64,000 bases of DNA from Channallabes apus (lineage: Eukaryota; Chordata; Actinopteri; Siluriformes; Clariidae): contig CM060105.1 in assembly GCA_030522415.1 (NCBI GenBank), positions 19,072,277 to 19,136,276 on the forward strand. The letters are read 5' to 3'. Both the position numbers and the translations under genes were made by a program. Each line of letters begins with the position of its first letter. The first letter of the stretch is position 1. Below the pieces are notes generated by a model that had not been told where the DNA came from, made no database searches, and was given only the letters and a program-made list of their open reading frames with translations. Positions 43,673-54,890 of this stretch are shown in pieces.

Positions 43673-44544
43673 GCAATTAGCTCAAATCTCCCTGAAAGAT
43701 GGTTAATGACTCTAGGTACAGTACTGAGGAACTTAATACAATTTACCAGCTTAATGTTAGTTAACTTGCTAAAAACCTGATTACTGATGTACACAGAATA
43801 CTGTATGTTAGCCTGCATATGTTAGCCAGTTAGCACACCGGTATGTGTAATCCAGCATACAGCTAGCTAGCTTAGAGCTTGTTTTTAATTGCTTCCAGAC
43901 ATTGACTAGCTTGTTAGGGAAATGTCCTAGCTGCTAACGACAACTGCTAGAGCAGTATAAGCTACTGTAAGTGATCTAAAAAAGGTAGCTACAGTATTTT
44001 GATGCAAATATAAAGAACATCAACCATAATAATGATGATCTTCTCATTCCATATCAATCTGCCAACACTACTGTAGCATTTTTTAATGTATTAAACAATT
44101 ATGTTTGAGGTTTAGTTTCATTAATGATGTTGAATGTCCATAAAACAAGCTAGCTTCTTCCTTTCTTTATTCATTTAATATTATAATAGCACTAATGAGA
44201 GTGAAACTCAATACGCACTGTAATTCAGTTTGCCCTTTCTAAATCATGCTAAGGATTGGTACTTTCTCAAGGACTTAAAGGTTTAGTCCAGGTAGACATT
44301 ATTATGTTTTTATCTATTTGATTAAAGTCTCTTCATCAATCCCTTTTTAGAGAATGTCTGAGTTTGAGTTTAATCTCATAGCTTGCTTATCTAGTTCTAG
44401 CTATTCTACCGCATTCAAATGTTCAAGACTTCTGATTTAATATTTATTTCCTGCATTTATTTTCTATATTCTAAAATGATGCTGTTTTTAAAAAAAAAAT
44501 GAAAAAAAAAAAACACACGTGGCATTATGTACTGTAATTAGGTA
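43672..44544. other. Non-coding, footprint-dense
   Basis: No gene or family recognised. Seven to eight Tc1-type footprints occur in less than 0.9 kb (43717, 43799, 43963, 43990, 44069, 44530, 44543). Confidence 0.45.
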
Positions 44545-44965
44545 CTGTAACAACAACAAGAACCATCAGTTGTTATTTTAGGACATGTAGGTCAGGTGTT
44601 CTGGAATAGTTCTTGCAGGAACAGTATTGTGTCAAGTGCATTCGCAAAACCCATCAAGCACCATGATGAAACTGATTCTCATGAAGACCTTCCCAGGAAA
44701 GTAAGACCAAAACTAACCTCTGCTGTAGAAGAGACGTTTATTTAGAGTCACCAGCCTCAGAAATCACCAATTAACAAACAGCACCTCAGCTGTTATGAAG
44801 GGTTTACAGAACATAAGTAGCAGATACAGTACATATCAATACCAACTGTTCAAAGGAGATTATTGAATATTCTGGATGATGCTTTCAGCATCGTTTTACA
44901 GTGTAGAAAGAAATAAAAATCAGGAACGACCATGAAATTAGCAATTGTGTCCAAACTTCTGACTG

Positions 44966-44967
<2 letters not shown>
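44545..44967 (+). mobile_element. Tc1-like relic
   Basis: Same family as 29580-30065 in the opposite orientation. It contains coding traces such as KVRPKLTSAVEETFI (44700-44744), which lie in the linker between the two N-terminal helix-turn-helix motifs of Tc1 transposases, then a stop. It ends in GTGTCCAAACTTCTGACTGG before the GT tract. Confidence 0.75.

Positions 44968-45041
<74 letters not shown>
44968..45041. repeat. (GT)n microsatellite
   Basis: Uninterrupted run of about 36 units replacing the expected outer end of the Tc1-like relic. Confidence 0.97.
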
Positions 45042-45044
<3 letters not shown>

Positions 45045-45807
45045 AATCTACTCTGGCAGTTTTGAGAGTTTTCCCAAAAGATGCAGGAAGTACTATAGAC
45101 TGAGAACATTATGTGCATGGTCTCTTTGAGTCACAAGGGTGTTAAAAAGTTTAAATGCCAAAGAAAAGTGAATTTTGTGTGATTTTTTTTTTTTCACAAA
45201 AAAAAAAAAAACGCTCAAACGAAAAGCATCTGCCACCGATTTGTTACTTCGGACAAACCAGTCTGCAGTTGCTTTTGAAGTTATTTACTATAAGTAAGCA
45301 ACTTAGTATAACTCATTATATTTTACACCATTTACTTTAGTATGCATATTAACAATATGTTGGTTAAATTAAAGAAAAAATAACAGATGCATTCTTTAAT
45401 TGCCTTTAATTCTTTTAATTTGAGTCCAAAACAACAGAGTGTCAGCAAATTAAATCAAGGGGGAAAAAACAGTACATTTTTATTGCACAAGGAAAAAAGT
45501 TTAATTACAACTATTGTTAAAGATCATAAAACTATTATAAACAATATAAAAACTTCAGCTTACAGCATAGACTTAACTGCTAGATAGTTGACCTTGTCAC
45601 AGTATACACACACAATTCTTAATGTGCTACTTGTTTTTTTTTGTTTTTTTTTAATTCTCACACCCACTGTAAACCATCTGTAACAGTACACAAATCCACA
45701 ATACTTCCATTGTAATTGTGTTTATCTACGCAAAATCGTGGCAATGTGTGAAACACAAACAACACATACTGACCACTGACTCATGTTTGATACTCGAGGC
45801 AGTTTCA

Positions 45808-45838
<31 letters not shown>

Positions 45839-46456
45839 GTCTAAAGCTTACACAACTCTCTCGGTAAGCTGTATTTTTAAACTATGACACCAGCCATTTT
45901 TCTGTCCGAATTATCTCTTCTTTATTTATTTTTTAAAAAATTTTTTGCTTTTTTTTTTCTCCCCCCTTTTTCCCTCTCACTTCTGTCTGCCCTCATTCAG
46001 TTCCCTTGTCTGTCCTTCTGTCTCCCCTTTGAACTCCCCTCTCTCCATCCACATCATTGGTATTCCAGTCAGCTTGTGTGGGAGAGAAAATATCATTGAG
46101 GATGCAGGCGAAGGCGTTAGATCGTGGCTGGAGGTACAAATGGCAAATTAACAGAATCCTAATTAGGCTCATTACTGAGAGCTATGAGGCGTAGACTGGA
46201 ACTTCCTCATCTCTAAAGCCACCCTCCACTTAGTCTCTACTTATCACTGACACACACACATACACACACACACTGCGTCATCTTACATTGTGAAACTTTT
46301 GGTGTTTTGCATTATGTTTTCATACATCATAAGTCATGATATGATTTTTATATTAACCATATCAAATAGTTATCTTTGGATCAAAAAACACACACACACA
46401 CACACACTCATGAATGTTAAATCAGCCTGGTTGCAAATGACAATGTCAGTTTTACT

Positions 46457-46500
<44 letters not shown>

Positions 46501-46914
46501 GAGTCAGAACGGAGTGTGAAGTACAGATGTAGAAAAGAAAAACACTGCGAGAAAGTGTCAAAATTCTGTTTAGCAGAATATTCAACACTCAACAGTGTTT
46601 AATGTTATGAAATTATCATTTTTTAAATGTTAGCTGGAATGGAAAATATGAGGCGGAATCATCTGTTGTGTGAAATTCATTGGCGTTTTTCAAACAAATG
46701 GAAACTTTTGGACTTATTTATGTGGGGAAAAAACAACCAAGAGTCAACCCTGGGCAACTCAATAGAGAAATATCTCAGAATCCAGTTGAAAATATAAAGC
46801 AGATGGATTGGTGACTACCAGGCTGAAAAACGCAGAAGTGTAAGTGAATTCGCACACATTGCAAACTTTATTATTATTATTATTATTATTAGTTTCTTTA
46901 AAATAATGCTATAA
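45042..46914. other. Non-coding; several simple repeats
   Basis: Poly-T 45811-45838, CA runs 46252-46272 and 46387-46408, (TC)n 46461-46493, (ATT)n 46869-46889. No gene. No Tc1-type footprint between 44832 and 47244. Confidence 0.45.
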
Positions 46915-47445
46915 TAGAACAGACATTCAATTCAATCCGGGACTCTTGATTGTTCAGAATAACAGAACACAGTTATGAGAGTAAAAACTCCCTTTATTTC
47001 TCTATATAATCCTCTGCTACACTAATGCACTTATCCCAGTGTTTCACTAGTGCTTGTTTACCATCAAGGTAGAAAGTTGTCTCAGTATGCCAGAGCCTGC
47101 TCCACGTCTGAAACGCTGGCCTCCCAGAAACTCATTTAATGGCGAAATGGCTTGGAGTAAGGTCAGTACTGGGTATGTGGTAATACCTCCCAGCTGAGAT
47201 TCTGGAATGTGCCAGTGCTGCTGTGTGTAAAGTTCCCATAGACATACTGTATGCGTCTCTTCTGCAAGGTTGGAGACCCGTTCCAATTCCACAAGGGGAT
47301 TCCATTCACGACTTACTCAACTGGAGCAGCGTCCAAACTGTATTGTGAAGTCTTAAGTAAATGTCAATCGATTTTACGTCTTCATTTATTAGAAACTTAA
47401 TCACAAGTACTGGTTTTATTTGAACACCCCTCGTTGTAAGCAAGA
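46915..47445 (-). mobile_element. Mariner-family relic
   Basis: The minus-strand frame reads IKEFLGGQRFRRGAGSGI-like sequence and then a tail with ATAGAGAAATAAAGGGAGTT, the C-terminal end of a mariner transposase. The N-terminal part is deleted. A TACTGTA insertion at 47245 splits a block that is continuous in the copy at 62690. Confidence 0.8.
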
Positions 47446-48361
47446 AGTAAAGCACATTAAGTCCTAGAATTATAGGAGAAGGACCAACAGCTGGATGGTG
47501 CTGCATTATGCATAATATGACATTGGTTATTTTTCTAATATTAGCATGTCCTGAAGTGTTTTATTTCTCTTAAAGCTCAGAAACCTATCCGGAGTTTGAA
47601 AATGACAGATGCACTGTGCATTGCAAACTCATACAGTAGATGCATTGTGGATTGTGGATACAGATGCTTTGACTTGTTTTGTAGGAGCTACCAAGAAAAG
47701 TGCAAAGTCCTCAAAGTCCATCCCATGATGAAACATTTGAATGAAATATTACAAAACGTTGACAGGTGAGACTTATTAAATCAAGTAACCCTATTGATTA
47801 GAATTAGATTACGTATTCATGTTATACAAACCTGTGTATTAGGACTAACTATAGAACAAAACAGAAATAATAATCGAAGTGCAAGATGCATAAGAAGAAT
47901 GTTATCTCAAATCAAGAGAAAGTAAACATGCAAGTGCAAATGCTCTTTAATTAACACAGTGAAACTATAGTTAGGAACCAGGATTTGAGCTTATGCCAAG
48001 TCAAAGTAAGCAACAAACAAGCATAACAAGACAAAAAAGACTCAGGTGCATAACAGTGCAGTGGCAATGACATGCTGGGAGCTGTAGGACAGCGCCGCCA
48101 TGGTGCATACAGTATCATGAAAAAAATATGTAAGCTAAATATATTTAGAGAAAGTCATGACATGGGTGGAGACAGGACAAGAATTAAATAAAAAATAAAA
48201 GCTACAGCGCTCAGCATGAGGGGGACAGCCGCATCAAAAATGATTTAACTTGATAGTCTTTTGTGTGAACAATTATCAATGGTGCGCCATTAAAATAAAT
48301 CTAATTAAAATATTAATTGTGAATACCTTTTTCTTACAAATTAAAAATTCTAATAATTAAA
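47446..48361. other. Non-coding
   Basis: Nothing recognisable; footprints at 47632 and 48108. Confidence 0.4.
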
Positions 48362-48404
48362 ACATAATCAGTTACATTATAGCGTTACTTTCTGATAAAA
48401 GTAA
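48362..48404 (+). repeat. Fragment of the CAGTGTTG-ended element family
   Basis: CAGTTACATTATAGCGTTAC and TTTCTGATAAAAGTAACTA match 2730-2776 in the left end of the composite element at 2661, with one mismatch seen. The match stops exactly where the Tigger-like terminus begins. Confidence 0.75.
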
Positions 48405-48900
48405 CTACAATGGAATCTCGGATTGCGAGTACAAGCAGATTTTTAAGTTGTTTTGATGCCGAGCGTCACATGATCACAACTGAGCCAATATTTTTTTTCT
48501 CTCTCTTGTGCTGCAGAATTGTGGGTAATCGTCTCCCCTGCTAGGTCTTAGTGCACGTCTGTCACTGGTATAATCAACATCCTTGCACGCATGTACTGTA
48601 CTGTTTACTATACTGTAGCACTGTTACCACATGTGTGTGTGTGTGTGTGTAAAACATATTTTATTTTGTGTTTGTACACGCGTGTGTACTGTACTGTTTC
48701 TTATAACACACGTTTGTGCATGTGTGTAAAGCAAAAGAAAGGTTAAAGATCCATTTTCTTCCTCTCTGTATCAGTCTGTCGTTATGTGTGCATGCACGTA
48801 ATTTGACAATGTGCTCCTTCACACACATTTTCACCTTTACACCTTTTCAGGTGAGGTTATCTGGAAGTTGAGTCATGTCAACTTGAACTTCTTTCCTGTA
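48405..48900 (+). mobile_element. Tigger/pogo-like element, 5' portion
   Basis: Starts CAATGGAATCTCGGATTGCG, a known Tigger-type terminus in fish, followed by 'CACATGATCACAACTGAGCC' and 'TTGTGGGTAATCGTCTCC'. The family normally encodes a CENP-B-like transposase, but none is seen here. Footprints at 48594, 48611 and 48687, two of them in the serial form TACTGTACTG. Confidence 0.65.
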
Positions 48901-49019
48901 AGGTCTAAATGTTTCACTACCCAACCAAGTAGCTTCTTCAGTCTGATGGAAGTTGGTAGGATTACACATATTTGTATCTTCTAGTCACAGAAGAATTTCT
49001 ATAGCAGCGGTAATTTTAT
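48901..49019. other. Spacer
   Basis: Nothing recognisable. Confidence 0.35.
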
Positions 49020-49205
49020 GGTGCCAGTTTGCTAGCCTGTAGCTCAACTTTCCTCCTTTCTCATCCGGCCTTTGGGACCAGCAACGGCAGAGTGATTTTG
49101 TATGGACAGAGGGTTAAGAGACTTGCCCAAGGACCCAACAGTTGCAATCTAGCGGTTTGATCCTTTTATAACCAACCCAAAATCTCAACTGCCTGAGCCA
49201 CCACA
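49020..49205 (+). repeat. Degenerate 'AGAGCGACTTACA'-type repeat
   Basis: Keeps GGTTAAGAGACTTGCCCAAG, GACCCAACAGTTGCAAT and CTGCCTGAGCCACCACAC in the same order as the copies at 16606 and 63003, but diverged. Confidence 0.6.
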
Positions 49206-49603
49206 CTTTATAAATGCTACAGTATAATGAACATATTCAGTACAAAGTATTTTGTGAGAGGAATTGAATGTATTTCTTGGACTCAGTGTGGTTTCACAGA
49301 GCAAGAAAGTTTGAAATTCACTTATTCTGAATAATACTTTTCCTAATTATATTAGACTATTTCTTTTCTTTTACTACCCAGTGTTCTTTCATCTACTGGA
49401 CCAATATTCATACAGTATCTTCCTGTGTGTGGAATTTTGCTGAGATGGTAAAACCAGCAGGAGCACAAAAAAAATCAAATAAATGCCATTTGAAAAAGAA
49501 CTAAAAAGTCTTGTTTGAAATTAAACAAGTCAGAGTAAACCTTTTTCAGTTATTATCAGTGGCGAGTTACTGCTAGCAATCTGATCAGCTTTATAACAAC
49601 ATT
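49206..49603. other. Non-coding
   Basis: Nothing recognisable; footprints at 49218 and 49411. Confidence 0.4.
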
Positions 49604-49790
49604 CTCACTTACTCATCATCTATACAGCTTAATTCTGTTCACAGGGTGCCGTGAGCCTATCCCAGGAGATAGGCTCACGTGTGTATGTGCCCTGCCATGG
49701 TGCCAATCCATGGCAGGGCACACACACAACACTCACTCACACACTACACGCAATTTGGGAATGCCAATTAGCTTAATCGGAGAGCCAATA
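49604..49790 (-). mobile_element. SINE fragment rearranged into two hairpins
   Basis: The reverse-oriented tail CTCATCATCTATACAGC and TGCCAATCCATGGCAGGGCA flank a segment that no longer matches the family. In its place are a 12-bp-stem hairpin (49650-49679) and a 20-bp-stem hairpin with one mismatch (49681-49727). Each is built from the reverse complement of the adjacent SINE sequence. Confidence 0.8.
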
Positions 49791-50280
49791 GAGGCCAACC
49801 CTGCAAAGATCTTGAGGCATCCAGAGAAGGACCACCTCCAGCTGGATTCTGCTTCATGATGCTTTGGATCTACACATGCTGCTCCTGAGCTTCTAGTGAT
49901 CCAGACCCCATCTGCCCTCTGCACCTGCTGACTCATCCCTTTGCTGAACAGGACTCCATGATAACTAGGGCAATTTTTGTTATATTGATGTCGTTATATA
50001 ATTTGTAATCCGTTATCCCCCAAATGAGGATGGGTTCCCTATTGATTCTGGTTCCTCTCAACGTTTCTTCCTATTGCCATCTCAGGGAGTTTTTCCTTGC
50101 CAGCGTCGCCCTCGGCTTGCTCATCAGGGACAATCTCACAATCTCATTACTATCTAAACACATTTTTTTCTCACTCATACACTTTGATAAATTTTTTTTT
50201 CATTTTGTGAAGGTGCTTGCTTCACAATGACCACTGTTAAAAGCGCTATAAAAATAAAATTTTATTTAATTGAATTGAAT
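49791..50280 (+). repeat. Dispersed LINE/SINE-tail-like repeat
   Basis: Long copy of the family seen in reverse at 9757: AGTTTTTCCTTGCCAGCGTC, GTTAAAAGCGCTATAAAAAT and tail TTTTATTTAATTGAATTGAA. The upstream part (49800-49990), with GATCCAGACCCCATCTGCCC, seems to belong to it. No reading frame is kept. Confidence 0.7.
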
Positions 50281-51660
50281 GAGTGGTTACTATGGAAACA
50301 ATAATGTATTAGAACATTTATGTATAAAATCTATCATTTGAAAAGCAGCTGGAATTACTGTCAAAGCTGCAGTTGTATTAAATTAAACAACACTTCTGAC
50401 CAATCAGATTCAAGAATAAAACAGCAAGAAAAAAATGATGAATTGTCAGGTTGAATTCTGTATGCAGTGATTGTAAAGCTTATATTTTGTGAGAGTGTGT
50501 GTGTTTGTGTGTATGCATTAGAGGAGAAACCAATATGTAGTAATTTATGCGCTATTTTGTGTCTGAATGTGCTTTCATGTGTGAGGTAAATACATTGATC
50601 ATAAAAGAAAAAGTATTCAAATACAAATAGGTGTTTCCATTAAATAAATAAATAAATAAAATAAACACTCATCTGCTGATATTTTTGGAATGCCTCTGCA
50701 GCCAGGAGCTCTACTGCCTTTTTTTATGCAATATATCTGAACTGCATCTTCTCAAATGAATAGAACATAGCGCTTGAAAAAAAAAAATCAACATTTCTCA
50801 TAGCTGCCAACAAACAATAAAAATCCCCGTCAGAGTGGAAGATATTCACCGACAGCACACTATTTATACTAATGTGGGTGTTTCATTTGCAGGTATTCGC
50901 ACACATGAATCACAACCTCTCTCTCTCCCTCTCTCTCTCTTTTTTCTTTTTCTTGAAGATGATGACAGTGAGATTTGGAATTGGACCTGCGAGGCTTTAC
51001 CTTCGCTCCACCTCGTTTTTTTCATGTATGCTTTTCCTTCCCAAAACCAGCTACTAAATGAGGGCATGAGTCACAATCAGCAAGGCATAATCCTGCTTCA
51101 AAGCTTGGTATTCTCGAACAAGGAGAGGTCTCCTGCAGAACAAATCTCCCGTAATGCTCCCTGCAGACCTGGGCTTAGCTGCCAGAGCCAGGACAGAAAA
51201 ATGTACATCTTTTGGGCTATGTTCAGTGTTGAACAGGGATTTGATACCAAAATTGCTCACATCAGTATTCAAACCTCAGATGTACCGTAGCTACTGGATT
51301 TAATGACTTATTGAGACCATTTCACGTATGGGGCGCAGATGCATGTCTCAGTTACATAATGCATGTGCATGACTCGTGTGCTTAAACAAGGACACTATAA
51401 TTTCTCAATATTTCAACTTATGGCCCATTCCCTTTGACACTTTGACAGAATTAATTAATTGATCAACAGCAGTGTTGCACAGTTTGGAGTCGTCAGTGTT
51501 GACTTAAGGACAGGAAGCCGAGCCAGAGGTGGCCGAGCTGAAGATGTTGCGATTTGCTTAGGGAGTGACAAGAATTGACAGGATTAGGAATTAAAAGTAT
51601 ATTAGTGCAAGTAGAACAATTTGGAAACAAAGTTAGAGAGGCCAAATGAAGGTGATTTAA
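50281..51660. other. Non-coding
   Basis: A 151-codon plus frame (50835-51290) passes through a (TC)n stretch and has no recognisable domain, so I do not call it. (AAAT)n lies near 50641-50660. No Tc1-type footprint from 49418 to 52424. Confidence 0.45.
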
Positions 51661-52216
51661 AGTGATAAGGGGTGTATAGAACCTGTCTGACTTGTACTGG
51701 TGTCCCGCTTCTAGTTGGAGATCTCGTCGCATGGATGGGTTTGCCTGGGATGCGTGTGGTGTGACTGGGGACGGGTCCACTTTTCCACGAAGACGGTCCT
51801 GTCCTCGACTGATTTTGACAGCTGTTCTCTGAGGAGTCATGACTGCAGTTGCTGGAGTTTTCTACAGTCTACCTGAGCCTCCAATAACCAACCGGAATCC
51901 ATATTAACTTCTCCTGTTATACTGAACTTTCGAGTCTCACACAGTATGACTGCAGATCAATCCTTGCTATCCGTTCACCCAAATAAACCCTGTTGAGTCT
52001 GGTTTCTCTCAAGGTTTCTTCCTATTACCATCTCAGGGAGTTTTTCCTTGCCACTGTCGCCGTCGTCCTCGGCTTGCTCGTCAAGGACAGTCTTATCATT
52101 TTGATAATACACATTCACATTTCATACAAACTTCCATAATTATTTTGATTGTGTAAAGCTGCTTTGCGACAATGACAATTGTTAAAAGTGCTATACAAAT
52201 GAAAATTTAATTGAAT
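51661..52216 (+). repeat. Dispersed LINE/SINE-tail-like repeat
   Basis: Third copy of the family: TCTCTCAAGGTTTCTTCC, TTTTTCCTTGCCACTGTCGC, AAAGCTGCTTTGCGACAATG, TTAAAAGTGCTATACAAATG, then a degenerate AATTGAAT tail. The upstream limit is uncertain. Confidence 0.65.
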
Positions 52217-53003
52217 CAGGAGGATAATGTTAGGGATGGAGCTGCCAGGCTGGACGCGAAGAGAAAGGCCCAAGAGGAGGTTTATGGATGTGGTGATGGA
52301 GGACATGCAGGAGGTAGGAGCGACAAAGGAAGATTTTTTTTTTCTCCGAAAGTGTCATTCTTTTAAAGCCTTCAGAAAGGTTTATGTTTACATAGTGAGG
52401 ACAAGAATAGGTTTGATATTATGGTACTGTATGATAATTATATTTGACACCAAAGAGAAACACGGTAATTTTGCGTGCATAAATATAGACACAACTTTTT
52501 TGGATGAAGACTCTGAATGCATCCTTTTACAGTATTTTTTATAGCGCCATTGAGATCTCCACTTTATTTTTGATTGCACTCATCATGGCTCAGACTGCCG
52601 GGCACAAATAGCGTTGCGAAACAACTCTGGTCTGCTCTAATATTTGCCCTTTCTAATGTTTTCCACGAGTTTCCAGCAGTCTGGTTGAAACAATTATTAT
52701 CATTTGTTCCATTATCAAAAAGCATTACCGAGGTCACACCGCCAGAAAATAGATTTCACGCACAGTGGGCTTGGATATTCCTCACAATACGCATTTGTCT
52801 CTTTTTTTTTCTTTCTTTCTTTTGCTTGTGCCTGCAGTTTCTTTAAAAAAGCACCTGGGTTTTGATATCATAAATAATGTGTTGCATCTAAAGCGAAGCA
52901 GCATGCTGTAAAATTGAACACATCGTACATACAAATCGAAACTGCCCAAGGTGGTCTTGGAAGCTGAAAAGTGTCTCAGAGGCAACGCGCGACTCTTCAA
53001 GCC

Positions 53004-53034
<31 letters not shown>

Positions 53035-54489
53035 CTCTAGCAACACTGTGTGATATACAGTAATATCAACTAATACAACTCACCAGACAAAACAAACTTC
53101 AGAGTATGAGCTAAATTAGGCCTTCAAAGTGAAGTAAAGACTTAATGAGGTATAGTCAATATATGCTTCATTAACTCACAATAACATTACTATGCAGCAT
53201 TGTGCATTAAAGTCAATAATGTAAAGTATGTGGACCAACAGCGGCATTCCTAGTACAGGACGTGCTACTTGCTTGTAAGCCACCTTGTCATCTTGTAATC
53301 CATAGTAAGCCACTCCGTGCTTCTCACACTGGGCTACACACACACACCGCTACTTTACTTTAGCAGAGATACTGTCGACTGAAAAGGTGCAATAATATCG
53401 AACTGGACTGCAGGTCTGCAAATAGGATAGCAGGCAGAGAGGGATTGCAATCAATAAACATGTAACCTTGCAGTCAAGGTCAAATGGTACTCTCTCTTTC
53501 CCTTCAGCTGCCTCGCTCTTGCTTAATTAAATCTGTTTAGCCGTGACTCGCTCACCTTTCTATGTCTGAAAGTGATGCTAAAGCATCTATTATTGGAGGT
53601 ACACTGCGAAAAAAGATCAAAGTGCAAAAGCACAAGGAAAGCTGCAGCCTTATTATCTAATCGTAATGATTAAAGACCATCTCGTACAGTATGGATTAAA
53701 GATTCGTGCCATTTCATTTTGCTTATTTAAAAAAAAAGTGTAGGTGCAATTGAAATATTCTTAGATTCTATGTCATGGATCATGTTGAAACATTAGCATA
53801 TGTTGAAACATATATAATAAACCTACTTACAACATTTAGGTCAAGCCTGTTTACTTGAATTAATATAGAAATAATTGTAATAATTCATGGTTTATTCTAT
53901 GTTTACATTAAATAACAATATGTAATACTTTGATAAATGCATGTATGAGGATGATGAATAAAGCTTTAGTACATTAGTGCATGATAAAGGGTATACCTCA
54001 GCTGAGTCATATTTGAGTGTTCAGTGACAGCAAAGTGTGTGCGTGCGTGTATGTGTGTGTAAACAGTGGTGAAACAATACAAAAATAATAATAATTCCTG
54101 CATAATCAAATTAATAATTTTTTGTTTATTTTAAAACAGACGCCTATGTATGCCTCTTCCAAACCATTGAGATATTCTTTCATGTTAAAACTGTCAAGGC
54201 ATTTCCAAAAAAAATAAAAATAAAAAATGCATGGTGGGGCAACAATACAAACATTTTTGAAAGTCATTAGATCTACCCTTTCTCTTGAATGCTACGAATT
54301 GATTGAAAACTATTGCTACTATTTAAAGCAACATATAGTGATTTTTTTTTTTTAGCATAGCATACTGTACCTCAGGTGAGATTACTGTAGGTCCAACACA
54401 TTTTTTTAAAAGATGCAGTGTTACCTATCACTTTATCTTATTTTATATACACCCCACGCTGGCTACGTTGCGTATACAGTATGTGTGGA
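52217..54489. other. Non-coding; (CA)n at 53008-53033
   Basis: No gene or transposon recognised. The stretches 52550-52790 and 53380-53640 are complex and free of simple repeats. Footprints at 52425, 52528, 53056, 53685, 54363, 54383 and 54475. Confidence 0.4.
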
Positions 54490-54890
54490 AGCTGTTCAAA
54501 ACTGGGTCAGAGGAAAATCAAGTGAAGCTTTTTTTATTTCTTTTTTTTTTTTTTTTTTGCATTTTTTTGCAAGGTTTAGTGAAAACAAAGCACAATGGGT
54601 CCCACGAGTGTTAGCAAGGATGGCAGCAAGAAGAAAAGGGAGCCAACAAAACTCAGTTTTGTTTTTAAAGCAGTCGGTGCCAGGAGGAAATTACAGTAAG
54701 GTAAAGTGAGGTTTAATGTCTGTCTTTTTTTTTCTAAATACTTTTTATATGCAAAAATATTATCATAGTTTTGGAAAATTTTGGAGCGGTTTATCAACAT
54801 TTACATTATTTCCTATAGCAATATGAATTTTCATCCTTAAGAACTTATCTCTGGAACGGATTAAATTCGTATGCTGTACCACTGTATAGT
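54490..54890 (+). mobile_element. Tigger/pogo-like relic with transposase start
   Basis: A frame at 54594 reads MGPTSVSKDGSKKKREPTKL, typical of the basic N-terminus before the CENP-B-like helix-turn-helix of Tigger/pogo transposases; the rest is deleted. The 3' end CTGGAACGGATTAAATTCGT and ACCACTGTA resembles a Tigger terminus. A footprint at 54692 lies at the break in the frame (AAATTACAGTAAGG). Confidence 0.5.

Noticed and set aside
50835..51290. Plus-strand frame of 151 codons
   Set aside because: It runs through a (TC)n stretch, has a competing minus-strand frame, and has no domain or splice pattern.
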